From Parus major (lineage: Eukaryota; Chordata; Aves; Passeriformes; Paridae), in NCBI RefSeq assembly GCF_001522545.3, contig NC_031781.1, positions 15,327,568-15,391,567 of the forward strand: a stretch of 64,000 nt of DNA. Direction: 5' to 3'. The notes below the pieces were generated by a model, which saw only the letters and a program-made list of their open reading frames with translations, had not been told where the DNA came from and searched no databases. Positions within the stretch are counted from its first letter, which is position 1. Each line of letters starts with the position of its first letter. Positions 49,169 through 59,650 of this stretch are shown piece by piece. A program made the position numbers and the translations under genes.

Positions 49169-52100
49169 AAGAGGAGAGTACACAGTGGTGGGACAAGGTC
49201 CTGTGGATTTTCCCCACAGGCACCACTCACAAATCCACTGGTGTTATTCTGTCACAACAACAGGACTGCTGTGAGCACATCTGGGCCTTGGGGCACAGGC
49301 TGGAGGGTGGATAGGAACAAGACATGGGAATTTAGCCACCAGCTTCAGTGGGAAACAGATTGAGGTGGTGTCTTTTTATGCATTTATCTGCAGTGATTAA
49401 TTTTTCAAGGAGTCAGGGCAGCCAGCTGCCACTGAGCTATCTGTTCTGGGCTCCAAGTGTTCGATAACTTCCCAGCTGGAGAAGCCTTTGTCCCCACCTC
49501 ATCTCTTTTTTGGTCGTTCCCATTATTACTTGATAAATATCTCATGACCTGATGCTCTGTTTTACCCAGACCTGCACCTCAGAGACCTCCCTGTAACTTC
49601 TGTCGTCCCAAACCCAAGAATGTAATGCATCAATAAAAAAAAATAATGGCTTGATGTGACATGAAGTGAGACCTGCAATACCCTTGGTATCGTGTGTTAG
49701 ACACATTGCAAACCATCACAGATGCAGGGTTTAATGGCTTGCTACAGTTCCACTGAAAAACTTTACTTTTTTCATCTGAGTAGAAATTTGTCATATATTG
49801 TGGAATAATAAGTCAGCCTGATAGACAACAGAGCCTCTTGATGTGATCTGTATAATTACTCAATGCCTATTACATTATTTACTCATTGTTTCTGCAGCTG
49901 TGAGAGTATCAGAACACTTGTTTGGGCACTACCTGCCCTTGGTGAAAACTCCTGGGTTTTTGATAGTGGTCAGCACATCCTGTTAGGGCAGTGGGGGTAA
50001 GAAACTACCACGCAAAAATTTAGGCAGCCAATTTGAATGCCCTGAGTAGGATCCTGATCTCTGAACCACCTTCCAGAAATGCCAGTTTCCTTCCACCATC
50101 AGGGGAAGCTCAGGAGTCATTTGGGTGCCTGAGCAAAGCGCTTAAACAATGCATCCATCCTCTGCAAGGACCAAAATTATCCCAAAAAGTGCACAGCCCA
50201 TCCTTCCTCCAGGAGCAGACATTTGCACATTGATAAATCTCACTTGACTTAATTTTGGCACCAAAACCCGCTCTTGATTTCAGAGATGCAGATTCCTACA
50301 TGTGCAGGCAAAAGCACACTACCCCAAACTTCCAAGAATTTCCACAGCAAAATGATCACTGAGAGATTTGGATTTTTAACTCTCAAGGCAGGAAACATAC
50401 TGCTTTTGAAAGTAGTAATTGTTTTGCTCTGAGTTTGCACCTCTCACAGTTTGTCATCAAATGCAATGGGAAGGATCTCAGCCTACCCACTGCCTAGAAA
50501 TTCCACCTATTCTTTCTTGGAATAAAAATAAGTTTCTTTCTCTCAACTGTGATACTGCTATTTAACTCTCCAGTTCATTTACAATAATATCCTCCCCTAA
50601 TATTTATTGTACGTGTTGAAAATTATTACTTGATCTTCATTTCCAGATAATGTCCTTATGCCTATGTGATAATATTTTGATTTTCCAGCTGATGTACATT
50701 TCTCAGTAATGCAGCACTCGAATGCATAGCCATGGCTCTGAACTTTGAAGAGGTATCATAGGACTGGAATGAACCTGAAAGTTGCTTTAAAAGCCTCTCT
50801 TATCTTAAAACACTTCATGCAAAAAATCAAGTGCAAAGCATTCCATTGATTAAAGATTATTTAGCATGTTTGAATAGCTTTCCAAAGAAGCCACATATCT
50901 AAAATTTAGTCACATTTCTGTAAGCCTGTGCTGGTATTTCTGACATGATTTTTATTAATATTAAAGGAAGGGAAATTCTTTTGATTTTTCCCAAGAGAAA
51001 TATAGGTTTTAATGTGGTGAAAGGACAAGGATTTGCTGAGATTTCTGTTGCTGTGACTCATTTACTTATCCCACTCTTTCAGTAATTAGCTTGGATGATT
51101 TCTTTTTCTGCCACTTGGCATTCCCAAAGCATATGAGGGAAATCCTGGTGGTTTCTGTTTGCAGCAGCTGAGATGAGAAAGGTGCTGGGTCACCCCTGGA
51201 CAGAGACTTTGGCCTCGTTCCCCACTGTGCCATCAGCAGGGTGGGTGCCTGGCCCCTCTCCCCCTGGATAATTAAAGTTTCAGCTCCCAGCAGATGGATC
51301 TGAGGTGGAGTGCTCCTGCCAGGGATGTGGCATCCCAGGAGGGTCACCTCTGGGGAGGGAACATTTAAAAAGATATGGGAGAAAAACGCCACTTGGGAGG
51401 GTTTTGACACCTTGAGTCTCTAAATTGGCAGCTGGATATGAGGAGAGATTACTGCAGGGAGGTTTTCCCCTTCTTCCAAAAATCCCTTGCTGCATTTTGC
51501 AGTACAAAGCAATTTTTAAGTGCAGGGAGGGTGAAGGGAGGGAAGCATTAAAGATAAGGATTATATTGAGGGATGTGGCCAAGTTTGGAGCCACAGCAGC
51601 GTGACAAGATTGAGGTAGAAGAGCAGAGACTGATTTTTGATGTGGGATAATTTGACTTAAGACCATGACTGTCACTCCCAGTTTTACATATTGTAATGAG
51701 TGCAGGCATGCAGCAAGAAGAGTTTGGGAGCATCTGATACATGAAAGCATGAATATGATATTAGGTGCTTTTAATTGCTGTATTTTTGGTGTCTCAGGCT
51801 CTTTTTAAATAATTTCCATTGTTATTATTTTTTAAGAAGCTATGAGGGAGCTCCTTCGCTCTACAGAGCATGTTGGACGTGGAAATGTAGAAAGCAATTG
51901 AATTGTTTCTATACTCTATGCTAGTAAACGAGTTATTTTGTACAAGAGCAGCTTTTGCAAAGCTTCTCCCTAATTAAGCTACTTCAAGCACCCTTCTGAG
52001 CTCAGTGTACATTGGCCTAGGTTCAAGATCTGCTCAGTGCAGAGGAGAGGCACCAGGGAACCCATTACAGGTCTCAGCCACACAAACCCATCTGCTCCTG

Positions 52101-52732
52101 CCCTGACTTCAGCTGCAGCATCTGAGGGGGCGGCTCAGTGTTGCCCCCAGTTCCTCTGTGGCCTCACAGACTCCCAGCTGGCTGGGAACTGGGAAAATGG
52201 AGATTTCTTCCCTTTACACACATTGTCCTCAGCCAGGACCATATCCCATCCAGATGTGCTCTCTTAGTGGTTGGGATGAGCAGGGAGAAACTGTGGCCCT
52301 TTAAAGATAAATCTCTCTTCACCAGTGCATCTGTCTCCTCTCAGCAATATCTGCTAATCCCCAGCAGCCTCATTTATGGGAGTGGGTACTGCTCTCCCCA
52401 GACTTCATTACAATTAAGTAGTTACAAATTGTATGAAAATTTAGTCACGATACTGCAAAAGTTTCCTCAGGATATTCTAAAGGAATCTTTTCATATGAAG
52501 CAGAGAGGAAAAAAGTGGTAGCTTCATTAAATTCAAATGGAGATCTTTGATGTGCTTGATATTCTTGGAAGATTTCTGTCAAAAGCTGAAGTTCAGCTGT
52601 AAATATTTCTGTCAAAAAAATATTTGAGTTGCAGTGTTGGGGAGACAAATACTAATCTTGGGATTTCAGGAAGATGCATTTATTGAATAAATGTTTATAA
52701 AAATTAGCCACAGGGCAGTTCTAAATAACTTA

Positions 52733-52813
52733 TTTATAATATTTATAATAATAAATAAAGCAGAAATCTGCAAATACTACACTGGATAAAAAAAAAAATA
52801 AAAGAGAGAGAGA
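52733..52813. repeat. AT-rich simple sequence, A run and short (AG)n
   Basis: ATTTATAATA/ATAAATAAA units (52731-52760), then A-run 52788-52798, then AAAAGAGAGAGAGA to 52813. Ordinary low-complexity DNA. Confidence 0.8.
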
Positions 52814-54451
52814 AATTGTTGTCCTCACTTAAGTGAAATAAAGTAGGATGCCCCTTTGCAGCTCATTTGCTGACATTTGAAACAAAAATCTTCACCTGTA
52901 AAGGATTCTGGCCAAAAGAAGGGCTGCACTTCAGCAGCTCTGGAGGCAGGGCTGGTGATTTGAAATTTTAAAATTATGAGAAGAAAATATTCTTGCTGGA
53001 AGAGTCAAGGACAAACCTGGAGTTAAAAGGAATTTAATCAGAAATCCTTTGTAAATTGTAGTCCCAGGCTACTTAAGAAGAAAGTTTCATAGATGTAAGG
53101 AAAAATAAGTCCTTGAGCTTGATGTCCACCATTTCTGAGCTAGCTGGTGAGTACTTTTATTGTGACTGTGTTTATGTTGTTCTGACTTGTGAGTACCTCC
53201 AAATCTTTGATCTAGTTTAACAAAACAAAATCCCAGCAGAACATTGAGGAGGCCACTGGGGAGCTTTGTCAGCTCTGGTGGCTCTGCTCGAGAGGGTCCC
53301 TGCACAAGCTGCACAAAGAGCAGCTTTGGGAACAGAGAAACTTCCAAACAAACATCTCCTTCTGATCTCCAGAAATCTGCTTTTGGATAGGGCTCCCAGG
53401 TCTCTTGGAGGAATTCCCCAACACATCAAAGAAGAAACATCCAGGTTTCTGATGGAGTTTATTCTGTCTCTAAATACTGACAGATTATCCTTGCCAGAGA
53501 CATCTCACATCTGAGCATGGGGAAAAAAAGCACACATCAAAATGGTCTTTTTCTCTTTTTTCCTTTTTAATAATCTTAAATAAAATAAATGAAGGGTACT
53601 TATTATAAAATAAATCACTAGGAAGCTTTCAGTGCCACAGTACCCAGTTCTCTACCATCTATATTCACAGAATGATATTCAGCTCTAAAACACAAATGTT
53701 AATGAAAGAGAGGATCTTAATAAAACCAGCCTTTTCATATTTAGGTTGTCTTTTGTTTTTTCCTCTTCAAGTTGCAGAGTTATTGCTTTGTAAAAGCCAT
53801 TAAAAAGCTCCTGTAACTGCACTCTCTGTTGGAGAAGGATGTCATGTCTAAAAATGTTGTCACCTTCAAAATACTGTGAAAGTCAGGGCCAAGTTATTTT
53901 AATCAGGCAGTGCTGGAAGTTGTGGGTAGAATCATAATGGGAAAAGCAACATTTACCTTTATATGGCCAATGCAGTAATCCTGGCTTCTCTGGGGAGTCA
54001 CTCAGAATTATGTGGATGCTGAGATTAGTGTATTACTAAAGCATTTGACAGCAACAACAGCCACTGTGTTGGCTCTCCAATGCATTAATAATACTTAACA
54101 TTTCCTAGTTGTAAAGCTCCTTTTTTACAGGTTTCTTGTGCCCCCACGGCAGCCAGCTCTAGCTGGCTTGAGACAAGGAGGAATAGGAAAGTTTTCTTAG
54201 GAAAGTGATGGATTGAGGTGAGGTTGGGACTCCTGTGGGAAACAAAGGAGGCTGCCAGGTTCATACTTTGGAAAATGCCACTGAACAGCAGTGTGACTTT
54301 TTTATGAAAGAAGAGACCTTCTTGTTTGGGAGAGATGTGACACTGTGCAGGAAGAACCTGATGGTGATTCTCAGTTGGAAGGTTAATAAGAGAGTTATTT
54401 TGTAGCCAGCATAAAATTCAGCTTGCATTGATGGCTTCTCCATTTGGAAAG

Positions 54452-54483
54452 CTCTTTTCTTTTTTTTCTTTTTTTTTTTTCCT
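54452..54483. repeat. Long pyrimidine (T/C) tract
   Basis: Almost pure T with C at 54454, 54459 and 54468, ending in CC. It is directly followed by TGCAG, so it could act as a polypyrimidine tract (see the next entry). Confidence 0.9.
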
Positions 54484-54487
54484 GCAG

Positions 54488-54502
54488 GAGAAATCACAAG
54501 AG
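54488..54502 (+). other. Candidate 15-nt microexon (speculative)
   Basis: A ~30-base pyrimidine tract ends in CCTGCAG (54481-54487), the form of a strong 3' splice site. Fifteen bases later comes GAG followed by GTGAGA (from 54503), close to the consensus 5' splice site. The enclosed GAGAAATCACAAGAG is a multiple of three, open in frame 1 (E-K-S-Q-E) and rich in charged and polar residues. These properties fit vertebrate neuronal microexons. No host gene is visible in the window, so the call depends on this being the intron of a plus-strand gene. Chance is a serious alternative, since T-rich tracts are common here. Confidence 0.22.
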
Positions 54503-55791
54503 GTGAGAGCTGGAATAAAGGAGATTTCTTACCCACTCTCCTCCAGCTGACCCCAGGCCTCACAATTTACACCTTGTGCTGCTTTCTCTCATTTGCTCCA
54601 TTTGCTGCCCCCACCAGCTCTGATGCCAATTGTTAAACTGCTTCTCATTGGGACTTTTCACAGGCTTTGCTTCAGAGTTGCATCTCACTCATGGAAGTTC
54701 TGTTCCAGATTCCCTTCACATCATTATTTATGCAGAAAATCTTCTTTTCAGCAGAAGGAGGAGGTTCTGTGGCACAGTTTCCCCCAGGAGCAGGACTGCT
54801 GGCAGGGTCAGGCCAGCTCAGCAGAAGCAGCAATGCTCACACAGGGTCTGGGTGAGGTTGCAGGGGAGAGCTCTGCTTAGCCTGGGGTTCATGTGAAGTG
54901 CCCCATTAATACATTCCCATCCTGAATTAGTATTCAGATTATTAAAAGGATTATTGAGCTCCTCTCTTTCATTAACATTTGTGTTTCAGAGCTGAATATC
55001 ATTCAAGCCAAACCTTGTTTTTGCCTGCCTGCTCCATACAGAGCCCCAAAGAGCATCCTGTACTCGCCCAGCCTCGTAATTATCCCGGCTACCTTGGCCT
55101 CTGCCTCCCAGGCCAGGGCTGCCAATCTCCCTCCTGTTACCAACCAGCTGAACAGGCCTTCATAGTCCTCTTAATAGACTTTTTGGGAGAACTGAAGTTT
55201 ACCTATTCTGCCTGGCTGATTTGCTAACAAGGCTCAGCTGCCTTCTCTGAGCCTTGACAGCCTGGAGAAGGATTTTCAGGGCTTGGCTGAGTCCACAGGC
55301 TTTGGAACAGCTGCCAGTGGTACCTGAGGGCTTCTGTCAGTGGCTTCATCTCTCCTGTGAGAGTCTTCCTGTGCATGTCCAAAATAAGCACTTTCTCATT
55401 GAAAAAAAGATGAGTGCATGCTCCTTCACCATCCCTTAAACAACCTCTTCCCCTTTCCTTCACTTCTCACAAACCTGTCCAAGAAGCAGTGTGTGGCAAG
55501 GAAAATAATGAACCTGAATGTGGTATTTTACTGCTATTTTCTATCTGTGTATACTATGTCAGATATATTGAAAGGAATGGGATTTATAACAATGTTATGG
55601 TTCTGATAGTTGGCCCTGTCTATGGCTAATCTTATTTTTTCTCTGAGCTCCCCTGGCTTTTGTTGCACTCTGATTTGATTGTTTTTTTTGTAATGTAGTG
55701 GTATCCATCTCTAGGAGGCAATGTTCTGTCACAATTAGAATTATTAGATGGCACTGTTTATAAAATGAGGCCAAAGTGACTAGGTAGTTAT

Positions 55792-55813
55792 TTCCTTTTC
55801 TTTTTTTTTTTTT
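55792..55813. repeat. Pyrimidine tract with 13-base T run
   Basis: TTCCTTTTC then thirteen T's, followed by GTAG. Acceptor-like, but no convincing donor follows. Confidence 0.85.
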
Positions 55814-56929
55814 GTAGTTATAGACTCATTAGAGGAGCCTCATTCACTTGTGGCAGGCAGGCCAGAGCACACCTTATTAGTGTTTAGTAGGAGAAAATCC
55901 TGGCATGAGGCACCAAAGGTTAGTTACACATATGTTTTGTGATGGATCTAAAGCTCTATTTTAACACTTGCTGTAAAGTAAAGCTGCTGAACCATGGCTC
56001 TGTATTTCAGTATGTTAAAATGCAATGGTAATTACCCTCATTATGAAAACATCTCCTCATATCTCTTAAAATACTTGCTTTAAAATGTATGAAGGGGGAA
56101 CACACCAGTCATGCAGTCCACAGAATGTGGGGGGTGAAGGGTAGGAGTGCAAAAGTACATTTATGGACAGCAGAGGTGATGAAGAGATGTCTGTCCCTGA
56201 CTGAATTCCACTGCAAAATGCCATCTCAGAAAAGGTTTAATCCAGCAGAAGGTTCCTTTGTCCTCCCTGGAATCAGCACTTGGAGGAGTCCCAGTGGTCC
56301 CAGTTTGGTTATCCAGGCCTGGCAGAGGAGTGACCAATTAAGGGGCTTTTGTGCAGGTGTGTGCTCGCCTGGTGCTCCTCACACACGCTCTCTTTTGGGA
56401 GTTTTGAGGTGACAAAGTGAAAGGTGGTTTAGCTGGAAACAGGACTCATTAAAAGTCAGGTTTGTGTTTCCAGCCTGGCCATGCACACAGGGGAAAGACA
56501 GTTCTTGTGCCTAGTGTGTAACCCACAGGGTTTGGTTTGAAGAGCTGTAGTTGCCTGGAGACAAAAGAGGGAAGCCTTAATTAGAAATAAAACAAGCAGG
56601 TTTTCAGCCACCCTGTACTTGGTGGGATACAGAGGAGGCCTTGTAATAAGAAAACTCTTTGATCTACTGAGTTTCCACAACTGCCACCTCCTAGAAAAGC
56701 TGTTCTATTGAGTGAGAGAACAAAAATAGGCTCTATCTCTCCATCCTGGGCAGTGGTGGTGAGTTCTGCAGTGTGCTTCTTAGCAGGGGACAGCAGTTTG
56801 ATAAGGATCAACATCTGATCCTTACAATGCTGTGGAAAACTTTGCTGACATTTCTATGCCTTGCAGTTTGCTGCTCATTTGGAGCCTCCAGGAGCTGTAT
56901 GAGCTGAAAACCAGTCAGCTGGGTAATCG

Positions 56930-57160
56930 TGGTAATTAAAAGAGATGTAAACTTTCAAAGTAGCTGACACTTAGTCATTACACCGAGCTGTCATGCTTGA
57001 CTGAGCTAACGTTAATTCCGATATCCCATTATATCTTGCTGATATCAGTTTAAAAGATAGCTGCTGTGTTTCTTCAGCAACTTGCAGCTACAGTCATAAA
57101 AGTATTGATTGCAGTGGGCTTTGACAGAGGTGAGATGTATTTAAGAGAAATTGTGCCATA
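56930..57160. other. Candidate conserved non-coding block (weak)
   Basis: Unique DNA containing GGTAATTAAAAG, GAGCTAACGTTAATTCCG, GATATC twice (57021 and 57040) and TATTGATTGCAG. Several CpGs are retained in AT-rich context (near 56928, 56984, 57010, 57019). Called on texture only. Confidence 0.22.
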
Positions 57161-57950
57161 GATATACTTTCAGCTCAGTGCTGTATGTGTTCCAGCTCCA
57201 TCCTCCTGGATTTCACTGGTAAAGTCCTGTGGAATCTGCCCAAAGATTGAGGAAGCACCCTCTCCTGGGCTGTATTTTTAGCATAGATCTCTTTGATTTC
57301 TGTACCTGAACTACAAAGGTGTTGGGGAATGAGAGAAAAAGCAGATTTTAGCCAACTTAGCCATTTTCTTTGAGCCTTCCCCACATGCTAAGGTACAGAC
57401 CTCAGCCGAAGTGAAGTCTTCTAATTGACTTCAGCAGGCTTTGATGGAGGGGCCGAGCACTGAAGTTTTCCATTCCCTGGGAATTATCTACATATTTAAG
57501 AGTTATTTTATCTTGTCTTCTTGCTGGCATCCCACTGATTTCCCACTAGTGAATTATTATTTTTAATGCCTTGTTAGACTTCTGTAGATACAGAAATCCC
57601 AGGCAGTGGAAGCTGCTGGGAGCCATGGAGGAGCTATGGAGGAGTTCTCAGTTACAGGATATAAACTCTATGGAAGTGGCAAGTGGGGTGCTCAGAGCAG
57701 CTTTGGTTCTTACAAGTGGCTGGAAAACATGAAGTTTCCCTGTTCAACCCCTAAAGGATTTTTACCTTTTTTTCCCATAACTATTCCACCCTTCTTTATC
57801 TTGAAAAGGAAAATAAATTAGGCAGTAAATTCCATTTCTTCTCTTCTATATGGAGTTTTGAACCAGTCTATGTGCCCACACTAAAGCATGAAAAAAATAC
57901 TGTCATTTGTCCTGGGATAAGAAAAATGAAGAAAATTTTTCATGTCCTTT

Positions 57951-57962
57951 AAAAAAAAAAAA
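57951..57962. repeat. Poly(A) run, 12 bases
   Basis: Homopolymer A run after GTCCTTT. No element was recognised. Confidence 0.85.
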
Positions 57963-58612
57963 TCACTAAAAGTCCAGCAGCTTGAAAAACTCAATAAGCC
58001 TAATTACTGACATCTCTTTCTTTAAAATCATGTGCTAGCTTACAGCACGGCAGGAAAAAGAAATCAGGAGCAATCCCCCAACCTTGCATGAGAAGTGAAA
58101 ATAGCAAAATGAAATAGTAAAATATTATTCATAGTTTATTTCTCTAGTTTTGGCCAAAAGAATTGTGTCCCTGTGGGCTTTCATGGAGACAGGCACGCTG
58201 GCATTATGGAAAAAAAACCCTATTTTTCAACTCTATCTAAAGCTTCCAAAGCTGTCATCAGATCAATGTATGCCTTAGAGTGGAGCTTGCAAAAATCATT
58301 CCTCAGCTAATATTCTCAAGGACAAGATGTAGTTTGATTTGGCTCTTCCAGGAGATATTCCTGATTGCCTTGGAAAGCAGTATTTTAAAATGGGGGTGAG
58401 GGAGGGTGCTGCAGAGTTTTATTTTTAAAGCACTTCAAATCACATCAGTCAGCCGTGAGGATGGAGATTCTCCTTTCCTTGGGAAATTCATCTTGGATCT
58501 TCTATTTTATGCCGAATTCAGAATTCTTTTAATGAATTTAGGAAAATCAGCCTGCCTTCTGAAATGGTCCAGAAATTGGTTTTGTTTGTGTTAGTGCTTC
58601 TGTTTGTTGGTT

Positions 58613-58630
58613 TCTACACTGCAGTGTAGA
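58613..58630. repeat. Perfect 18-bp palindrome
   Basis: TCTACACTGCAGTGTAGA equals its own reverse complement, centred on CTGCAG. The flanks do not pair, so it stops at 18 bp. Confidence 0.95.
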
Positions 58631-58808
58631 GGAATTTTGGACCCTTTTTGTCAACAATTGCATTTGATTCATATGTAATAGACCCTTAATGCTGTGTAAA
58701 TGGATAAGCCAAAAAATCATATCAAAAAATGCATGGAAACATGCTGGAGACATCAACCCCATAACTCAGAGTTCCTGTACTGAGGCATTATGAATACCCA
58801 CAATTTAC

Positions 58809-58833
58809 TTTTTTTTTTTTTTTCCCTTTCCCC
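58809..58833. repeat. Long pyrimidine tract with 15-base T run
   Basis: Fifteen T's, then CCCTTTCCCC, directly before AG. It is a strong polypyrimidine tract for the candidate microexon that follows. Confidence 0.92.
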
Positions 58834-58835
58834 AG

Positions 58836-58862
58836 AGCTGATTGACAGAGAAAATGAAAATG
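58836..58862 (+). other. Candidate 27-nt microexon (speculative)
   Basis: A 25-base uninterrupted pyrimidine tract ends in CCCCAG (AG at 58834-58835). After 27 bases a donor-like ATG|GTAAAT follows (GT at 58863). The length is a multiple of three. Frames 1 and 2 contain TGA, while the third is open and encodes L-I-D-R-E-N-E-N with split codons at both ends, a charged peptide of microexon type. The donor lacks G at +5, so it is of moderate strength. It lies on the same strand and 4.3 kb from the 15-nt candidate. No flanking exon or host gene is visible, so chance cannot be excluded. Confidence 0.25.
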
Positions 58863-59607
58863 GTAAATAAATGTTCATGCTAGTTTATTTAAAGACAAGC
58901 ACAGGCTTTTTCTGTGCATCCCACAAGTTATTTAACACCATTTGTGCACAAGGCTCCCACACAGTGCTTACACCCCAATGGGCAAATATACACATTACAT
59001 GGCCACTTCTAAATGCAGGATCCTGAGGCCCAGTGCCTATTTACTCACTCAGCAGTGCCATTATAGCTATGGAAGGAAGGGATCTCACATTTTGAAAATC
59101 CAAAGTCTTCTCTCCCACCCTTACTATGGCAGCAGTATATCCCATGCATCACACGTGAATAATTACTGATGGAGGAGCACCTGCTTTTAAACCCCTCAGG
59201 AAAATGATTACAGGTATGGTTTTGCTCAGGAGACTCCACAAACATCACTAAAGTAACAGACTTTGCAGAGCAGAGTCTGCTTTCCTTTAACCTGGCTGGA
59301 GATGCGGTCAGAAGACAAATTCAGGTGTGCTCATAGTTAATTTCATTCATGAAATAAAGTATGAAAAGGCTCTCAGCTACCCCATGCTCGGCTCAGAAAG
59401 GGAAGAGATTTTGTGAATTTAGTTTAAAGTGTTTTACAGAATAACCTTGTGGGTGAAACTAAACCAGGGACAGGTTTTGAACACACCATAAATGGCTGTT
59501 AGTGGGAGAATTGTTCTTGGGGCAGGTGTACCCATTTTTATTTCTAGATTTATTACCCTGAGAACTTCTGCTGGTCCCTTCATTTGATTTCTCCTTCTAG
59601 CAGCTAA

Positions 59608-59650
59608 TTTTTGGGATTTTTTGGTGTTTGGTTTTGGTTTGTTGTTTGGG
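59608..59650. repeat. G/T-rich low-complexity tract
   Basis: TTTTTGGGATTTTTTGG, then TGTTTGGTTTTGG-like units and TTGTTTGGG. Same class as 5449-5512, 23051-23095 and 34541-34592. Confidence 0.72.

Larger units (their letters stand above)
44227..54451. other. Unique non-coding stretch, no gene seen
   Basis: No gene and no CR1 copy is recognised. The longest open frames are 156 codons (51280-51750, minus), 142 codons (44934-45362, plus), 133 codons (48825-49226, minus) and 127 codons (52138-52521, plus), all without domains. Structured items are an A/C-rich tract at 46.48 kb, a near-perfect palindrome at 49.14 kb and an A-run with (AG)n at 52.79 kb. A short CR1-like phrase near 50.75 kb is too weak to call. 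Confidence 0.55.

Noticed and set aside
50745..50800. CR1-like phrase (ATCATAGGACTGGAATGAACC)
   Set aside because: Only about 30 bases resemble a CR1 tail, and neither the following nor preceding blocks fit.
51280..51750. 156-codon minus-strand frame
   Set aside because: No domain and mixed composition, with overlapping frames in the same region.
54603..54896. Overlapping plus frames near 54.6-54.9 kb as coding exons
   Set aside because: Three short frames overlap the same DNA, and none has a recognisable family or is linked by splice sites to another coding frame.
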